From: Candidatus Aeolococcus gillhamiae
GTDB lineage: Bacteria; Chloroflexota; Dormibacteria; Aeolococcales; Aeolococcaceae
Assembly: GCA_003244045.1 (NCBI GenBank)
Contig: QHBU01000079.1
Span: 1 to 51,914 of the forward strand
Reading direction: 5' to 3'
DNA length: 51,914 bases
The notes beneath the pieces were generated by a model that did not search any database, was not told where the DNA came from, and saw only the letters and a program-made list of their open reading frames with translations. A program made the translations under genes and the position numbers. Positions 15,411-23,581 of this stretch are shown piece after piece. Numbering within the stretch: position 1 is the first letter of the stretch; each line of letters starts with the position of its first letter.

Positions 15411-16802
15411 TCAGCCTCCCTGAAGCCGCGTCACCGCCCGGGCACGCCACGAGCGCCGCCCGGTGCGCCGTTCCACGTCGTCAGCGCCGCGCATGGCGCG
15501 CACGCTGGTGTTGACGCCCAGCCAGCGCAACGGCTCGGGCTCCCATCGTCGCGAGTGGTGCTGGACCCAGGGCAAACCGATCAGCGGCGACTCCCGGTCG
15601 AGGATCAGGTCGGCGAGCGTGCGGCCCGCAACATTCGCGGCGGTCACACCGTCGCCGACGTACCCGCCCGCCCAGGCAAGGCCCTTAGAACGGTCGATGC
15701 CCACCGACGGATTCCAGTCCCTGGCCACACCGATCGGACCTCCCCAGCGGTGCGTCACGGCAACTCCGCGGGTCTGGGGAACAAGGTCGTGCAGGGCCTC
15801 CTCGAGAGCGCGGAAGACGACGGGTTCGCGGTCGAAATCCTCGCAGATGCGCGAGCCGTAGTGGTACGGCGCTCCGCGCCCGCCAAAAGCGATGCGATCG
15901 TCGGCGGTCCGCTGCGCATAGATGAGCAGGTGGCGGCCGTCATTGACGGTCTCGCCCCGCGCCCAGCCGATCTCCGCCCACGCCTCGCTGGACAGCGGCG
16001 CCGTGCCGATCATCAGCGAGTAGAGAGGCAGGAGGGCTCGCCGCTCGCCGCGAAGGGTCGCGGTGTACGCCTCGGTGGCGCGCACCACCACCTTGGCCCG
16101 CACCGTTCCCCGAGATGTGAGAGCGCGGTGCGGTTGAACCTCGAGGACTGTGGTCTGCTCGGCGATGCGCCCGCCCAATCGCTCGACCGCTCGCGCGAGG
16201 CCGCGAACCAGCTTGGCGGGGTGGATGCGCGCGCAGTTCGGGGTGTAGGCGGCGCCACGGCACTCGGTGACCCGGATGCGCTCCGCAACGTCGCCGGCGT
16301 CGAGCCAGCACAGCGCGAGGTCCGCGTCTGCGCGCCGCTGCGAGTGAGCCACCTCGTCGCGCAGCTCCGCCTCCTGCAGCGACGTGCGGGCCAGCTTCAG
16401 CTGGCCACCGCGCAGCATGTCGGCCTCGACCCCCTCGCGATCGAGGGTTGCCGCGATGTCAGCGATGCCGTCGACCATGGCGCGGTGCATGGCGTTGGCT
16501 GCAGCCCTGCCGTGGCGGCGGGCAAGCCGAGCCCATGGCACTGGGAATAGATCACTGCACCAGCCGCCGTTGCGGCCGCTGGCGCCAAAACCGGCGATCT
16601 CGCGCTCGAGCAGCAGAACGGACAGCGTCGGGTCCTTCTGCAGCAGCGCATACGCGGTCCACAACCCGGTGAAGCCCGCACCGACGATGGCCACGTCGAC
16701 ATCCTGATCACCGTCGAGCTGGGCACGCGGGGTGAGGTCGTCATCAACGTAGTCGAGCCAGAGACTGAGGCCGCGGTAGTGCCGAGCGCTTGCGACCGTC
16801 AC
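15411..16802 (-). CDS. FAD-dependent amine oxidoreductase (PuuB-like)
   Basis: A 463-residue DAO-type flavoprotein. The ADP-binding fold reads VDVAIVGAGFTGLWTAYAL (about residues 34-52), followed by LLEREIAGFGASGRNGGWC, the FAD-contact pattern of gamma-glutamylputrescine oxidase and related enzymes that oxidise amines to aldehydes. Further on are the substrate-domain segments RIHPAKLVRGLA and the C-terminal flavin motif GGYVGDGVTAANVAGR. The GTG at 16802 overlaps the stop of the aldehyde dehydrogenase gene as GTGA and gives a standard N-terminus; the open frame up to 16940 is read-through of that gene. The aldehyde it makes would be the substrate of the neighbouring dehydrogenase. Exact amine unknown. 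Confidence 0.9.
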   Translation of the reverse strand: MTVASARHYRGLSLWLDYVDDDLTPRAQLDGDQDVDVAIVGAGFTGLWTAYALLQKDPTLSVLLLEREIAGFGASGRNGGWCSDLFPVPWARLARRHGRAAANAMHRAMVDGIADIAATLDREGVEADMLRGGQLKLARTSLQEAELRDEVAHSQRRADADLALCWLDAGDVAERIRVTECRGAAYTPNCARIHPAKLVRGLARAVERLGGRIAEQTTVLEVQPHRALTSRGTVRAKVVVRATEAYTATLRGERRALLPLYSLMIGTAPLSSEAWAEIGWARGETVNDGRHLLIYAQRTADDRIAFGGRGAPYHYGSRICEDFDREPVVFRALEEALHDLVPQTRGVAVTHRWGGPIGVARDWNPSVGIDRSKGLAWAGGYVGDGVTAANVAGRTLADLILDRESPLIGLPWVQHHSRRWEPEPLRWLGVNTSVRAMRGADDVERRTGRRSWRARAVTRLQGG

Positions 16803-18238
16803 GCCCCGATGTTGGACATCACATGCTTGATCCGCGTGTAGTCCTCGAGCCCGTACAGGGACAGGTCCTTGCCGTACCCGGAGTGCTTGAAACCGCCATG
16901 CGGCATCTCCGAGACCAACGGGATGTGCGTGTTGATCCACACGCAGCCGAAGTCGAGCAGGCGGGACATCCGCATCGCCCGGCCGTGGTCGCGCGTCCAG
17001 ACGCTGGACGCCAGGCCATACTCGACGCTGTTCGCCCAGCGCAGTGCCTCCTCCTCGTCGGTGAAGCGCTGCACAGTGACCACCGGGCCGAAGATCTCCT
17101 GCTGGATGAGCTCGTCGTCCTGGCGCACCCCGGCGATCACCGTGGCTTCCTGGAAGAAACCGGGTCCCTCCGCCGCTGCGCCGCCCACCGCGACGGAGGC
17201 GTGGCTGGGGATCCGATCGAGGAATCCTCGGACCCGGGCGAGCTGATCGCGGTTGTTGAGCGGGCCGTACGCTGCGTCGACGTCGTCGGGAGGACCGGTG
17301 TGAGTTGCGCGTGCCTGTTCGGTGAGCGCCGCGAGGAATTCGTCGTGAACACGCGGCCCGGCGAGCACTCGGGTGGCAGCCGTGCAGTCCTGGCCCGCGT
17401 TGAAGTACGCGGCGCCGGCGATGCCCTCAGCGGCCAGCTCGACGTCGGCGTCGTCGAAGACGATGACCGGCGCCTTGCCGCCGAGCTCGAGATGGACGCG
17501 CTTGAGGTCAAGTGCCGCCGCCTGGGCGACCTCGCGTCCCGCGCGCACGCTGCCTGTGATCGACACCATCGCTGGGATCCTGTGGGACACCATCGCGGCC
17601 CCCGTCGTACGATCGCCGCATACGACGTTGAAGACACCCGGCGGCAGCACCTCGCGGGCCAGCTCCGCCATGCGCACGGTGGTCAACGGCGTCGTGTCGG
17701 ACGGCTTGAGCACGACCGTGTTGCCGGCAGCGAGGGCTGGTGCGAACTTCCAGACAGCCATGAGCATCGGGTAGTTCCATGGAGTCACCTGGCCGCACAC
17801 TCCGACCGGCTCGCGACGGATCCAGCTGGTGTGGCCGGCCATGTACTCGGTCGATGCGCGACCTTCGAGACACCGCGCCGCGCCGGCCATGAAGCGCACC
17901 GTGTCGTGGAGCTGCGGAAGCTCCTCGCTCTCCGTCAGTGCAAGCGGCTTGCCCGTATTGCGGCATTCGAGCTCGACCAGCTCGCGGCCGTGGGCCTCGA
18001 GGATGTCGGCGAAGCGGAGCAGAGCGAGGCTGCGCTCCTTCGGAGTCGCGTCGCGCCAGTCGGGAAAGGCATCTGCGGCAGCGTGGTAGGCAGCGTCGAC
18101 GTCCTCCGCGCTCGACAGCGGCGACTGCGCGAACACCTCGCCAGTGGCGGGATTGACGATCGGGAGCGTGCCGCCGTCCCTGGTCTCCACCGACTCGCCG
18201 TTGACCACGTTGCGCACCGTCTCGACCGTCACAGCCAT
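16799..18238 (-). CDS. Aldehyde dehydrogenase, aminobutyraldehyde-type
   Basis: A 479-residue NAD(P)-dependent aldehyde dehydrogenase. Visible are PVGVCGQVTPWNYPMLMAVW (cofactor and oxyanion Asn), KPSDTTPLTT, the glutamate motif LELGGKAPVIVF, and the catalytic cysteine in YFNAGQDCTAATR (Cys285). The late motifs EIFGPVVTV and GCVWINTHIP are also present. The pattern is close to gamma-aminobutyraldehyde/betaine-aldehyde dehydrogenases, which in putrescine breakdown convert 4-aminobutanal to GABA. It is coupled to the FAD oxidase gene by a 4-bp overlap, and GABA aminotransferase and permease genes lie on the other side of the regulator, which fits a polyamine pathway. The ATG at 18238 is 30 bp past the regulator gene stop. 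Confidence 0.92.
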   Translation of the reverse strand: MAVTVETVRNVVNGESVETRDGGTLPIVNPATGEVFAQSPLSSAEDVDAAYHAAADAFPDWRDATPKERSLALLRFADILEAHGRELVELECRNTGKPLALTESEELPQLHDTVRFMAGAARCLEGRASTEYMAGHTSWIRREPVGVCGQVTPWNYPMLMAVWKFAPALAAGNTVVLKPSDTTPLTTVRMAELAREVLPPGVFNVVCGDRTTGAAMVSHRIPAMVSITGSVRAGREVAQAAALDLKRVHLELGGKAPVIVFDDADVELAAEGIAGAAYFNAGQDCTAATRVLAGPRVHDEFLAALTEQARATHTGPPDDVDAAYGPLNNRDQLARVRGFLDRIPSHASVAVGGAAAEGPGFFQEATVIAGVRQDDELIQQEIFGPVVTVQRFTDEEEALRWANSVEYGLASSVWTRDHGRAMRMSRLLDFGCVWINTHIPLVSEMPHGGFKHSGYGKDLSLYGLEDYTRIKHVMSNIGA

Positions 18239-18268
18239 GTCCGAAACCCCCGATGTGAAGTGACCGCG

Positions 18269-19087
18269 TCAGAACGTGCGCGGCGTGTTGATCCAGAGCA
18301 CCCGGGTGACCACCTGGCCCGGGTTCCACCAGCGGTGTCTGCGTGTCGACTCGAAGCAGAGCGACATCCCGGCCGCCACGTCGAACTGCTCATGGCGGTC
18401 GAGTGTGATCGAGAGCGTGCCTTCGAGCACATAGAGGAACTCCTCGCCCTCATGTGCGTACTCGCCACCGCTGCCCTGACCCGGCTCCACGCTGAACCGC
18501 TGCGGCTCGAGCAGCTCGGCGGTGCCGGAGAGATCCTCGATCCGCACACCGGGGATGGGGATGTCCATCGGCGCCAGCTCACCACCGAGAACGCGGCACG
18601 CCGGCGCAGCCACGGCGACGAGCGCTGCCACGGTGGTCCCCAGCGCGGCGCTCAGCTTCTGCAAGGAGGCGATCGATGGCTGCACGACGCCACGCTCGAT
18701 CTCCGAGACCAGGGAGGGCGAGACCCCGGCGGCTGCGGCCAGCGCGCGCAGCGACATGCCGTTGTCGTTACGCCTGTCGCGCAACCGCTTGCCGAGGCCA
18801 GTGCCCACATCGGACGATGCGAGTCGTGGTGCGCGGCGCGTCGTTCGCGCCGCCCCCACACGCAATCGGCGTGCGATCGCGTGAACAGCGAGCCCATCCA
18901 CCTCGCGCAGCCGGTGCACCTCGCGGGCACGGGTCACGTCGGTCGGGTCGTATCGGCGCCACCCTGCGGCGCTTCGCGATGAGCGGACCAAGCCGCGCTG
19001 CTCCCAGGCTCGCAACGTGGAGGGGCTGACACCGACCATTCGTGCGACCTCGCTCACCGAGTAGCGCACCGCTGCTGGGGTGCTCAC
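18269..19087 (-). CDS. MerR-XRE-cupin three-domain transcriptional regulator
   Basis: A 272-residue regulator with two different DNA-binding domains and one sensor. Residues about 8-75 are a MerR helix-turn-helix (YSVSEVARMVGVSPSTLRAW, then GWRRYDPTDVTRAREVHRL). About 95-150 are an XRE/Cro helix-turn-helix (MSLRALAAAAGVSPSLVSEI). About 190-265 are a small-molecule-binding cupin (EYAHEGEEFLYVLEGTLSI, then FESTRRHRWWNPG). The XRE-plus-cupin half resembles PuuR, the putrescine repressor. I chose the GTG at 19087 (GGGAG 6 nt upstream) over upstream codons at 19102 and 19132. It lies between the leftward dehydrogenase/oxidase operon and the rightward permease operon and probably controls both. Confidence 0.88.
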   Translation of the reverse strand: MSTPAAVRYSVSEVARMVGVSPSTLRAWEQRGLVRSSRSAAGWRRYDPTDVTRAREVHRLREVDGLAVHAIARRLRVGAARTTRRAPRLASSDVGTGLGKRLRDRRNDNGMSLRALAAAAGVSPSLVSEIERGVVQPSIASLQKLSAALGTTVAALVAVAAPACRVLGGELAPMDIPIPGVRIEDLSGTAELLEPQRFSVEPGQGSGGEYAHEGEEFLYVLEGTLSITLDRHEQFDVAAGMSLCFESTRRHRWWNPGQVVTRVLWINTPRTF

Positions 19088-19116
19088 CACCGTCTCCCAC
19101 ATCCCCGTGGACCCAC

Positions 19117-19176
19117 TTGACGAGCCTAGCATCCGCCGCTTAGGGTGTGCGCCGGCCCTTGCAGGTGTTCTGCAAG
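19117..19176 (+). promoter_or_regulatory. Permease-operon promoter with downstream operator dyad
   Basis: TTGACG (19117-19122) and TAGGGT (19141-19146) are separated by 18 nt, predicting a start near 19153. A perfect 7-bp-arm inverted repeat CTTGCAG-GTGTT-CTGCAAG (19158-19176) follows at about +5 to +23, a position from which a bound repressor would block transcription. The permease ATG (19207) has its own GGAGGTGGG ribosome site. Confidence 0.6.
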
Positions 19177-19206
19177 ATGGTCCTTGGGCAGATCGGAGGT
19201 GGGTGG

Positions 19207-20721
19207 ATGGCCACGGTCGCGGAGCCGATAGTTCACGAGCGGCGCGTCGAGTCGCAGCTCAAGACCAACACCCTGAATCTCTTCGACACGACGGTGATCG
19301 CCACCTCGAGCGTGGCACCCGCATACAGCCTGGCCGCGTCGGTGGCGCTGGTCTTCGCCTTTGTCGGGCTCGCGTCGCCGGCGGCGATCCTGGTGAGCTT
19401 CATCCCCGTCCTCTTCATCGCGATCGCGTACTACTACCTCAACCGGATGGATCCGAACTGCGGCGCCTCGTATTCGTGGGTGAGCCGCACGCTGAACCCG
19501 TACATCGGGTGGTTCTCGGGTTGGGTGCAGCTGGCCGCAAACGTGCTGTTCTGCGCCTCCGCGCCGATCGTGGCCGGCGCATACACCATGCAGTTGCTCA
19601 ACAGCGTGTTCCCGGGCCAGATCAGCGCCGACGCCGCCGGCAACAAGTACTGGATCGCCGGCGTCGGGGCGGCGTGGCTTGCGCTGGTGACGTTCATGGT
19701 GGTCCGTGGCATCCGGATCACGGCGAATTTCCAGTGGATCCTGGTCGCCATCGAGTACCTGATCGTGCTTGGGTTCGCCTTGGCGGCGATCATCAAGGTG
19801 ATCGGCGGTCAGCACGCTACCAACGCGGTCGCGTCCAGCTGGTTCAACCCCGGCTCCGTGGGTTTTGGGGCACTCGCCAGCAGCCTGGCGCTTGGTGTCT
19901 TCTTCTTCTGGGGATGGGACACTGCGGCCAACGTGAACGAGGAATCCAAGGCAGCCGACGAGAATCCCGGGCGCGCCGGGATCATCAGCATGTTCATCCT
20001 GCTTTTCATCTTCCTGATCGCGGCGATCGCGATGCAGCTGGTTATCAGCCAGGACGCCTTCGCCGATCCGAACAACTCGACGAACATCCTCTACTACTTC
20101 GCGCAGCAGCTGGCGAGCTCGCCGCTGACCTACCTCATGATCCTCGCGGTGGTGTCCTCGACGGTGGCGACCATGCAGACGACGCTGCTGCCCTCGAGCC
20201 GGCTCAGCTTCTCGATGGCGCGTGACGGAGTCTTCCCAAAAGCTTTCGCAACGGTGCACAGGAGCTGGCTCACGCCCTGGGTGGGAACGATTATCACCGC
20301 CGTCTTCGCGCTGGTGGTCATCGTGGTGACGTTGCTGTCGGACAGCGTGAGCACTGTCTTCGCCAACCTGATCCTCAACATCGGCGTCCTGGTTGCCGTG
20401 TACTACGGCGTCACCGGGATCGCGTGCACCTGGGCATTCCGCAAGGTGCTCGCCAGCGGAGCCAAGATGTTCATCTTCGCCGGGCTCCTTCCGTTCATCG
20501 GCGGCGTGGCATTGCTCGCGCTGAGCGGCTTCATTGAGTACCAGTCGTGGACGACCGACATCACCACGGCGATGCCGGTGCTGGTGACCATGGCCCTGGG
20601 AATCCCGCTCTTGATCCTGGCGGTGGTCACGAACCGCTCCGGATTCTTCCGCCAGAAGACCGTCTCCTACGTCATGGTTGACGGCAGGCTCACTGCAGCG
20701 CCGACGGCCTCCGTCAGCTAG
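19207..20721 (+). CDS. APC-family amino acid/polyamine permease
   Basis: A 504-residue permease with about twelve to fourteen transmembrane segments. The first helix carries the APC pattern NLFDTTVIATSSVAPAYSLA, and loops such as NCGASYSWVSRTLNPYIGW and FFFWGWDTAANVNEESK are typical of the amino acid/polyamine/organocation superfamily. The late segment ATMQTTLLPSSRLSFSMARD is the conserved cytoplasmic loop. The ATG at 19207 is used because GGAGGTGGG precedes it. Its neighbours (PuuR-like regulator, amine oxidase, aldehyde dehydrogenase, GABA-type aminotransferase 5 bp downstream) suggest putrescine, GABA or a related amine as substrate; the sequence alone does not decide. Confidence 0.9.
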   Translation: MATVAEPIVHERRVESQLKTNTLNLFDTTVIATSSVAPAYSLAASVALVFAFVGLASPAAILVSFIPVLFIAIAYYYLNRMDPNCGASYSWVSRTLNPYIGWFSGWVQLAANVLFCASAPIVAGAYTMQLLNSVFPGQISADAAGNKYWIAGVGAAWLALVTFMVVRGIRITANFQWILVAIEYLIVLGFALAAIIKVIGGQHATNAVASSWFNPGSVGFGALASSLALGVFFFWGWDTAANVNEESKAADENPGRAGIISMFILLFIFLIAAIAMQLVISQDAFADPNNSTNILYYFAQQLASSPLTYLMILAVVSSTVATMQTTLLPSSRLSFSMARDGVFPKAFATVHRSWLTPWVGTIITAVFALVVIVVTLLSDSVSTVFANLILNIGVLVAVYYGVTGIACTWAFRKVLASGAKMFIFAGLLPFIGGVALLALSGFIEYQSWTTDITTAMPVLVTMALGIPLLILAVVTNRSGFFRQKTVSYVMVDGRLTAAPTASVS

Positions 20722-20726
20722 GCGCC

Positions 20727-22058
20727 GTGCTCATGAAGCACCACGCCAACGCTGAGCTCCAGAAGGGGAGGGAACGTTCCGTCGCGCGCGGAATGGGGTC
20801 AACCATGACCGGGTTCGCCCACTCCGCGGCTGGCACCACCCTCATCGACTCCGATGGCAAGCGTTTCCTCGACTTCGCCAGCGGCATCAGCGTCAACAAC
20901 CTCGGCCATGGCCATCCCGACGTGGTCGCAGCCATCCACCGCCAGGTGGATCTGCTGATCAACTCTGGCGGCCCGGTGATGATGCCGGACGTCTACGTCG
21001 AGCTCTGCGAGCGACTCTGCGCGCTTGCTCCGGTTCCGAAGCCGGCGCGGGCACTGTTGCTCAACAGCGGCGCGGAGGCGGTCGAGAACGCGGTGAAGGT
21101 GGTGCGGGCGGCCACCGGCCGGCCGGCGATCATCAGCTTCCAGAACAGTTTCCACGGGCGCACGCTGATGGCGATGAGCCTGACGGGGAAGGTGCATCCG
21201 TACAAGCAGAACTTCGGGCCGTACGCGACCGAGGTGTACCAGGCAGCCTACCCCTACGCGTATCACGACCAGACGGCAGACGCGAGCCTGGAGGCGCTCG
21301 CCGCGCTCTTCGCCTCGCAGGTGCCACCCGACCGGGTGGCCGGGGTGATCGTGGAACCCGTGCAGGGTGAGGGCGGCTTCGTCGTGCCCCCCGATGATTT
21401 CCTCCCCCGGCTCGCACGCCTGCTCCATGAGCTCGACATCCCGCTGATCGCTGACGAGATCCAGACTGGGTTGGGGCGCAGCGGTGAGATGTTCGCGGTG
21501 AACCACTGGGGTGTCGAGCCCGACCTCGTGCTTCTCGCCAAGTCGCTCGGGGGAGGGCTGCCGCTGGCGGCGGTTGTCGGGCGCGCCGAGCTGATGGACG
21601 CACCCGCGCCGGGCGGCCTCGGCGGCACCTTCGGAGGCAACCCGGTGGCTTGCGCGGCAGCGCTGGCGGTGCTCGAGGTCATCGAGCGCGACGGCATCTG
21701 CGCACGTGCACGACACGTCGGCGAGACTGCCATCCAGCACATGCGACTGATGCAAGAGCGCCACGACTGCATCGGTGACGTGCGCGGCATCGGCGCGATG
21801 ACCGCGATGGAACTGGTTCACAACCGCTCTAGCCGTGAGCCGGCCCCGGAACTGGCCATCGCTGTTCTGCGCGAGGCGCACAGCCGCGGCCTCGCGCTGT
21901 TGCGCGCGGGGCTGTACGACAACGTCATCCGCCTGCTCATGCCCCTGACCATCAGCGACGACGAGCTGTCCAAGGGCCTCGAGATCCTCGAGCAATCAGT
22001 CGAGTCCGCCACCGCCGCTGAACCGGCGACCCTCACGAGGAGGCAACATGTCCGCTGA
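20727..22058 (+). CDS. Class III aminotransferase, GABA-transaminase-like
   Basis: A 443-residue PLP-dependent omega-aminotransferase. Landmarks are FLDFASGISVNNLGHGHPDV, LLLNSGAEAVENAVKVVRAA (phosphate site), SFQNSFHGRTLMAMS, VIVEPVQGEGGFVVPP, LIADEIQTGLGRSG (the PLP-pyridine Asp), and LLAKSLGGGLPLAAVVG with the Schiff-base Lys at about 272. GTFGGNPVACAAALAVLEVI closes the site. This is the pattern of 4-aminobutyrate and ornithine-type transaminases (GabT/PuuE). It starts 5 bp after the permease (GTG 20727, or ATG 20733) and overlaps the next aminotransferase by 11 bp. In the pathway it would remove the amine from GABA made by the dehydrogenase. Confidence 0.92.
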   Translation: MLMKHHANAELQKGRERSVARGMGSTMTGFAHSAAGTTLIDSDGKRFLDFASGISVNNLGHGHPDVVAAIHRQVDLLINSGGPVMMPDVYVELCERLCALAPVPKPARALLLNSGAEAVENAVKVVRAATGRPAIISFQNSFHGRTLMAMSLTGKVHPYKQNFGPYATEVYQAAYPYAYHDQTADASLEALAALFASQVPPDRVAGVIVEPVQGEGGFVVPPDDFLPRLARLLHELDIPLIADEIQTGLGRSGEMFAVNHWGVEPDLVLLAKSLGGGLPLAAVVGRAELMDAPAPGGLGGTFGGNPVACAAALAVLEVIERDGICARARHVGETAIQHMRLMQERHDCIGDVRGIGAMTAMELVHNRSSREPAPELAIAVLREAHSRGLALLRAGLYDNVIRLLMPLTISDDELSKGLEILEQSVESATAAEPATLTRRQHVR

Positions 22059-23478
22059 CGCAAGCAGCCCGAGGGGCCCGTGGCCGACGTCGTCGAGCAG
22101 TCCGCCCGGGCGCAGCACCAGCAGCGCCATCGACCCCAAGCGCGTCGCCGAGCTCACCGAGCGGGAGGAGCGCGAGTTCCTGGCCAAGCGCCAGCGATCG
22201 CGTGAGCTCTGGCAGGGTGCGACCCACTCGATGCCACGCGGCGTCCCATCGTCGTTCCAGGACACCCCACCGCAGCCGGTGTTCATCGACCGGGGCCAGG
22301 GAAGTCATGTCTGGGACGTCGACGGCAACGAGTACGTCGACTTCCACAACGGCTTCGGGGTCATGGTGGTCGGCCACGCGCACCCCTCGGTGGTCGCCGC
22401 CGTCAACGACCGCATGGCGCGCGGTTCGCATTTCGCGCAGCCGGTTGCCGAGGATGCCGCGGTCGCAGAGGAGCTCACGCGGCGGTTCTCGCAACCGCAG
22501 TGGCGGTTCACCAACAGCGGCACGGAGTCAACACTCGACGCGGTGCGGCTGGCACGAGGGTTCACCGGGCGCGAGCGGCTCGTCAAGATCGAGGCCTCGT
22601 ACCACGGCCACCACGACTCGCTGATGGTCAGTGTGGAGCCGGCCCCTGACCTGATGGGCCCCGTCGACCATCCCAACTCCGTCCCGTATTGCGAGGGCAT
22701 CCCGCGGGCCAACGTCGACCTGGTCACCGTCGTTCCGTTCAACGATCTCGACGCCTTGGAGCGTGCCTTCAGCCACCACGACGACATCGCCGCCGTGGTC
22801 GTCGAGCCGGTGATGATGAACATCGGCATCGTCCTGCCGGATGACGGCTATCTCGCCGGGGTGCGCGACATCGCCCACCGCCACGGCGCCCTGCTCGTCT
22901 TCGACGAGGTGAAAACGGGCGTGACCATCGCCCCCGGTGGAGCGTCGGAACGATTCGGCGTCACCCCCGACATCGTCTGCCTCGCCAAGGCGATCGGTGG
23001 TGGTCTGCCATGCGGCGCCATCGGCGGACGCGAGGACGTGATGGCCACGATCACCGACGGGCGTGTCGCCCAGATGGGCACGTTCAATGGCAACCCGCTC
23101 ACCACGGCGGCGTCGCGCGCCACCCTCCTCGAGGTGCTCACACCCGGCGCGTACGCGCATTTCGATGCGCTCGCCGAGGAGCTGCAGGGCGGCCTGGACG
23201 GCATCATCAGCGAACACGACCTGCCGTTCCATGCTCTCACCCTCGCCGCACGCGGCTGCGTGACGTACCGCAAGGAGAAGGTGCGCAATTACCGCGACTA
23301 CCTCGACATCGACAAGTCGGTGCCGTACCTCTCCTGGCTGTACCAGAGCAACCGCGAGGTGCTGATGGCGCCCGGCGCCGAGGAGAACTGGACCCTGTCG
23401 GTGCAGCACAGCGAGGCGGACGTGCGACGCTACATCGACAACTTCGCGGAGTTCGCTCGCGACCTGACCAGCGCCTAG
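22048..23478 (+). CDS. Class III aminotransferase, glutamate-1-semialdehyde-aminomutase-like
   Basis: A 476-residue PLP enzyme. After a Ser/Pro-rich N-terminal extension of about 30 residues come FIDRGQGSHVWDVDGNEYVD, FTNSGTESTLDAVRLARGF, KIEASYHGHHDSLMV, VVVEPVMMNIGIVLP, LLVFDEVKTGV and CLAKAIGGGLPCGAIGG (Lys314). The layout matches the HemL-like branch of class III, but several HemL motifs are altered and a heme cluster is absent, so a catabolic aminotransferase or aminomutase acting on another amino acid is more likely. The ATG lies behind GAGGAGG inside the end of the preceding gene (11-bp overlap), so the two aminotransferases are co-translated. Substrate unknown. Confidence 0.85.
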   Translation: MSADASSPRGPWPTSSSSPPGRSTSSAIDPKRVAELTEREEREFLAKRQRSRELWQGATHSMPRGVPSSFQDTPPQPVFIDRGQGSHVWDVDGNEYVDFHNGFGVMVVGHAHPSVVAAVNDRMARGSHFAQPVAEDAAVAEELTRRFSQPQWRFTNSGTESTLDAVRLARGFTGRERLVKIEASYHGHHDSLMVSVEPAPDLMGPVDHPNSVPYCEGIPRANVDLVTVVPFNDLDALERAFSHHDDIAAVVVEPVMMNIGIVLPDDGYLAGVRDIAHRHGALLVFDEVKTGVTIAPGGASERFGVTPDIVCLAKAIGGGLPCGAIGGREDVMATITDGRVAQMGTFNGNPLTTAASRATLLEVLTPGAYAHFDALAEELQGGLDGIISEHDLPFHALTLAARGCVTYRKEKVRNYRDYLDIDKSVPYLSWLYQSNREVLMAPGAEENWTLSVQHSEADVRRYIDNFAEFARDLTSA

Positions 23479-23581
23479 CCTTCGCCAGCGCCAAAGGCTG
23501 ACTCACGACGGTACCGCCTGCCTATGCTCCACCCCGCCCGCCGCGGGAGCGGGTGCCGGGCGGAGGAGGAGGAGCGGCGCC

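Noticed and set aside
16790-18982. Very long plus-strand open frame (730 codons)
   Set aside because: It is antisense to the aldehyde dehydrogenase and regulator genes; its translation is His/Arg-rich with no domain, a common effect of high GC.
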